This document shows, piece after piece, positions 6,349-8,663 of a stretch of DNA of 8,663 bases. The position numbers and the translations under genes were made by a program. Origin of the DNA: DASVTR01 sp033855775. GTDB lineage: Bacteria > Acidobacteriota > Blastocatellia > Pyrinomonadales > Pyrinomonadaceae. Numbering within the stretch: the first letter of the stretch is position 1; each line of letters begins with the position of its first letter. The stretch lies in assembly GCA_033855775.1 (NCBI GenBank), contig JAWVFT010000104.1, positions 1 through 8,663 on the forward strand. The letters are read 5' to 3'. The notes beneath the pieces are model-generated. The model was not told the DNA's origin. It saw only the letters and a list, made by a program, of their open reading frames with translations, and ran no database searches.

Positions 6349-7098
6349 CTACTCTTGAAGGGCTTGCGCTATCACCGGCCAGATCGCTTCGGCCCAATGA
6401 GCGTATCCAAGGTCAGATGGGTGCAGCCCGTCCGAGGAAAAAAACTCTGGATGCGCCCCCGTTATCTCACCGCTCAACTTATAGAGATCGACTAATGGCG
6501 CTGCGTGCCGTCTGGCAATGTCCTCAATGGCTTTGTTGAATTGCCCAAGCCGCGCTCGGAATGAGTCGTCAGCCATCCCCTGCACCGCTGGCGCGGAAGC
6601 CACGTCAGGGAGAGTCATTATGATTATCAGCCTGCCGGGCTGCTTTAGCTTTGCGACAAGTGCCTCGTAATTCTCAGCGAACTCTTTTACCTCGCGGCCA
6701 CGCAGGAGGTCGTTCACGCCGACGCAGATGGTGACGAGCGTCGCCCGTGTGCCGTCCAGCTGCGTGCTCTGTTTATTGACCGCATCGGCTGTTGTTGCCC
6801 TCGCTACGGAGAGGTTGATCAGAGTGGAACCCGGACGCTTCTGCGCTATTCGCGCAAAGAGCTGGTCTACGTATCCCCCGCCATCTCGCGCGCCTAAGCC
6901 TGTCCCGGTCGAGTCTCCGATTGCCACGTAGACAAGCGGGGAGGCGCGATTGCTTGCTGTAGCAATCGGGCGGGCACAGTTGACGCTGAGCAGAGGCGCG
7001 AGCAACAAGCTGATAAATGCCCTGTGGCCGGGCGTGTTGAACTTGCGCCCCCCGGCAACAAAGGTCAGCACGATTAAAAGTGTGCGCTTGAGAATCAT
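6349..7098 (-). CDS. Exported SGNH/GDSL-family hydrolase
   Basis: The protein has 249 residues from the ATG at 7098. The frame extends to an ATG at 7197 (282 residues), but that start lies inside an inverted repeat and adds a polar, signal-less leader, so the internal start is preferred. Its ribosome site is weak either way. The N-terminus has two hydrophobic segments (about 5-16 and 27-39); the second ends LLSVNC, a poor lipobox. The hydrolase domain runs from about 55 to 247. Block I is VAIGDSTGTG (nucleophile Ser63), block III is GVNDLLRG (Asn129), and block V is SSDGLHPSDLGYAHW (Asp223, His226). This family cleaves esters or acyl groups from lipids, sugars or thioesters; the substrate is not predictable here. 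Block II reads NLSVARATT, with Arg100 where an oxyanion-hole Gly is usual. The gene appears to be transcribed separately from the lipoprotein gene 205 bp upstream. Confidence 0.85.
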   Translation of the reverse strand: MILKRTLLIVLTFVAGGRKFNTPGHRAFISLLLAPLLSVNCARPIATASNRASPLVYVAIGDSTGTGLGARDGGGYVDQLFARIAQKRPGSTLINLSVARATTADAVNKQSTQLDGTRATLVTICVGVNDLLRGREVKEFAENYEALVAKLKQPGRLIIIMTLPDVASAPAVQGMADDSFRARLGQFNKAIEDIARRHAAPLVDLYKLSGEITGAHPEFFSSDGLHPSDLGYAHWAEAIWPVIAQALQE

Positions 7099-7157
7099 TC
7101 CCGCTGTCCCATGAATTCTATCGCCTTTGTGCGAACTATCCTGCGCGTTATGTGATG

Positions 7158-7211
7158 CTCCGCTGGCGGAAGTGAGCAGTCGCATCGAGTTGCTCATTTC
7201 CGCCAGCGGAG
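7158..7211. repeat. 21-bp inverted repeat with 12-nt spacer
   Basis: CTCCGCTGGCGGAAGTGAGCA (7158-7178, 21 bases) is matched by its reverse complement at 7191-7211, with one difference (7172 against 7197). In plus-strand RNA this difference is a G-U pair, and G-U pairs could extend the stem by two on each end. In minus-strand RNA it is an A-C mismatch. It lies between the lipoprotein stop (7304) and the preferred hydrolase start (7098). Position 7197 is the first base of the longer hydrolase start. No U-run follows on the minus strand. It may be a palindromic (REP-like) element, the remnant of a small mobile element, or a transcript-end structure. No second copy was seen in the window. Confidence 0.75.
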
Positions 7212-7303
7212 TGCCCTGCTGTCAGATGCTCAGGGCGTTTGGGATTGCTTGTGGCAACCCTGAAATCGCCCGTGAGTTGCCTGAAGAGTTGCTGAGACGA
7301 CCA

Positions 7304-8011
7304 TCAGAGGGGCTGGTCGTTGCAGATATACCGGGGGGTGGTGCCATAACCGCCGCAGGTTTCGGAGCAGTCATAGTTGAAGGCCGGATCGTCAGGAGCA
7401 CAATCCTCGTCGTCGTACCAACCGTCGCCGTCGCTGTCGAGCCGGTCTCTTCCCCACCCGGTCATAGTCGCGGAACCGACTATGGTCAGGTAGTAGCCGT
7501 CCGACCTCTTGTTGGTGACTTTTACCTGATAGGTGCCTGAGTAAACGTAGGACAGGTCAGGCATGTTGGCCTGCAACGACGTGCCATTACTTGCCACGGA
7601 AGTCGCGTTAACAGACCCGACCAGATAGCCGTTGCTGTCGAAGTACTCGACCTTCGGCATGCCGTAAGTAGCATCAAAGCTCTGGCCGGTGATGGTTCCA
7701 GACGTGGGAGGACTGGGCAGGTAGACCGACGACGGACTGGCCGAGAGGGCCAAGCCCAGGTTGTTGCCGAATCCCACGCGCAGGCGCAACTGATTGCAGT
7801 TCTCCCCGCCATGTTTCAGAACCCTGAAGCTTCCATCCGGGTTCACCCTGCCGGTTCCTACTGAGAGATCACTGTAGGTGATGATGTAGGGCACGTTCGG
7901 GGGGCCGCCCGTGTAATTGCAATAGGTCATCAGGGCTCCGCACCCGGAGAACGTGGCGACGAAACTGAGTAACACGAGAGTGAGCGACAAGACTAGTAGT
8001 GTCTTTTTCAT
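7304..8011 (-). CDS. Lipoprotein with TIG-like domain and acidic metal-binding C-terminus
   Basis: The protein has 235 residues. The signal sequence MKKTLLVLSLTLVLLSFVATFSGC ends in a lipobox (FSGC), with lipidation expected at Cys24. A beta-sandwich at about 103-184 looks like an IPT/TIG domain: SGTITGQSFD at the start, VEYFDSNG, LQANMPDLSYVYSGTYQVKV and then TNKRSDGYYL. The C-terminus has DSDGDGWYDDEDCAPDDPAF (about 192-211), similar to the MopE-type putative metal-binding motif and to thrombospondin type-3 calcium loops. Cysteines follow at about 204, 215, 219 and 230, and may form disulfides. It is likely a membrane-anchored envelope protein with a calcium-binding tail; no enzymatic motif is seen. 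A strong AAGGAGG lies 9 nt before the ATG, and the ATG shares a base with the upstream stop (TAATG). The preceding hypothetical gene is therefore probably co-translated. Overall family unknown. Confidence 0.8.
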   Translation of the reverse strand: MKKTLLVLSLTLVLLSFVATFSGCGALMTYCNYTGGPPNVPYIITYSDLSVGTGRVNPDGSFRVLKHGGENCNQLRLRVGFGNNLGLALSASPSSVYLPSPPTSGTITGQSFDATYGMPKVEYFDSNGYLVGSVNATSVASNGTSLQANMPDLSYVYSGTYQVKVTNKRSDGYYLTIVGSATMTGWGRDRLDSDGDGWYDDEDCAPDDPAFNYDCSETCGGYGTTPRYICNDQPL

Positions 8012-8663
8012 TACTTTTTGCCTCCTTCGCTGAGACTCAGGAGCGAGTCTACGCCAGCCTTGTTAAGGAAGAGACGCGGGGCCGAAGGATGTAACGACCC
8101 GCCGGGGCCGTAGGGTCGGCCAGAGATATTCTTCTGCGCTTTTTTCTGCTCTCTGGTCTGGTGAGCATCCATTCTCTTCTGAATCACCATCTGCTCGATG
8201 TCGCTTCGCGAATCAGTCAACGGGTCGTCAGTCGCCACAGAGTAGGCGATAAGGAGCGCCTGCGTCGGCGTGATGCCCTGCGCGCCGGCTTGCCCGAACT
8301 GCTCCGGCAAGGCTGCGCTAAGCGCGCTCACGCGGTTGTTCACGTCTTCTTCAACCAGCGAACGCAACCCGGATTGCAGCGCAGAATCGCCACGCTGGCT
8401 CCAATCACGACCGGTTTTTGCCTGCTGGATTAATTCCTTCTTAGTCAGGAAGCCCCAACTGCCGTCGGCTCGCAGCGAGACTTCACCGTTCTCGTCGGAC
8501 GATTGTTCAGCCGCCTGAAGAATCTCTTCGTCCGTGATGGTTGCCAGCCGCTCGACGGCTGTTGCTGTGATGGTGTCGGTCAACTCGTCGAGGGTGATGT
8601 GTTTGGCCTTGCCTCTCAGCACGTTGCTTTCGGCCTCTGCCAAGTCTTTCTTCGTTTCGTCCG
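8011..8663 (-). CDS. Hypothetical protein, N-terminus beyond the window
   Basis: About 216 codons are visible, ending SEGGKK and TAA. The frame is still open at the right edge: residues DETKKDL precede the first possible in-window start (a TTG at 8643), so the true start is probably outside. The sequence is polar and mostly helical, with an acidic N-terminal part (ITLDELTDTI, TDEEILQAAEQSSDENGE), a central segment (PTQALLIAYSVATDDPLTD) and a basic Gly/Pro-rich tail. The tail includes REQKKAQKNISGRPYGPGG and ends with LFLNKAGVDSLLSLSEGGKK. There is no signal peptide or membrane span in the visible part. I do not recognise the family. The stop overlaps the lipoprotein start by one base, so the two are likely made together and may act together. 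Confidence 0.8.
   Translation of the reverse strand, partial: DETKKDLAEAESNVLRGKAKHITLDELTDTITATAVERLATITDEEILQAAEQSSDENGEVSLRADGSWGFLTKKELIQQAKTGRDWSQRGDSALQSGLRSLVEEDVNNRVSALSAALPEQFGQAGAQGITPTQALLIAYSVATDDPLTDSRSDIEQMVIQKRMDAHQTREQKKAQKNISGRPYGPGGSLHPSAPRLFLNKAGVDSLLSLSEGGKK
8021..8027 (-). promoter_or_regulatory. Strong Shine-Dalgarno inside the upstream gene
   Basis: On the minus strand this reads AAGGAGG, nearly the full anti-16S complement, 9 nt before the lipoprotein ATG. It lies inside the last codons of the hypothetical gene, whose C-terminal GGKK residues it helps encode. Together with the TAATG overlap it supports both the lipoprotein start and translational coupling. Confidence 0.75.

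Noticed and set aside
7099..7197. 33-residue N-terminal extension of the SGNH hydrolase
   Set aside because: It is polar, lies partly inside an inverted repeat and places the hydrophobic export segments internally. It cannot be fully excluded because the internal start has a weak ribosome site.
7213..7236. GCCCTG/CAGGGC hairpin as a terminator for the lipoprotein gene
   Set aside because: Only 6 bp with a 12-nt loop, and the short T-run lies on the plus-strand side, the wrong side for that gene.

Overview
The window is high-GC bacterial DNA that is almost fully coding. Apart from the end of one gene at the left edge, every gene reads on the minus strand. The content suggests a soil-type Acidobacteriota, perhaps Blastocatellia. 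Pointers are a large Oar-like TonB-dependent receptor with an N-terminal carboxypeptidase-regulatory domain, a DUF5666-type repeat protein rich in Gly/Arg, and several short exported proteins. This assignment is inferred from family knowledge; no marker gene is present.

Left edge to 3293: the C-terminal end of a PhnB-like VOC-fold protein (plus strand) converges on a 963-residue outer-membrane receptor (minus strand). A symmetrical hairpin between them, with T-runs on both sides, probably terminates both. The receptor has an unusual Gly/Arg-rich insert near its C-terminus.

3294-4559: an exported protein with three DUF5666-like beta repeats. It lies 120 bp upstream of the receptor on the same strand and has its own Gly/Arg/Gln-rich insert. 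The two may be co-transcribed.

4560-5121: a 562-bp stretch without a convincing gene. It should hold the promoter of the DUF5666-like gene, a hairpin behind the metal-binding gene, and a short plus-strand reading stretch that looks protein-like but has no credible start.

5122-6197: a probable thiol/metal cluster. A TlpA/ResA-like thioredoxin (CPPC) is followed by a secreted HMA-domain protein (CxxC). Directly upstream, 9 bp from the thioredoxin start, is what looks like the frameshifted tail of an outer-membrane beta-barrel gene. This may be the decayed or mis-sequenced first gene of the operon.

6349-8663: an SGNH/GDSL hydrolase, then (reading leftward from the right edge) a hypothetical protein cut by the window end whose stop codon overlaps the start of a lipoprotein with a TIG-like domain and an acidic DxDxDG metal-binding motif. 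A 21-bp inverted repeat lies between the lipoprotein and the hydrolase. It overlaps the longest possible hydrolase start, which favours an internal start.

I see no tRNA, rRNA, CRISPR array, transposase or phage gene. Nothing forms a clearly new multi-gene system. The most unusual items are the two-gene Gly/Arg-rich pair, the inverted repeat at 7158-7211, the frameshifted barrel remnant, and the coupled hypothetical/lipoprotein pair.
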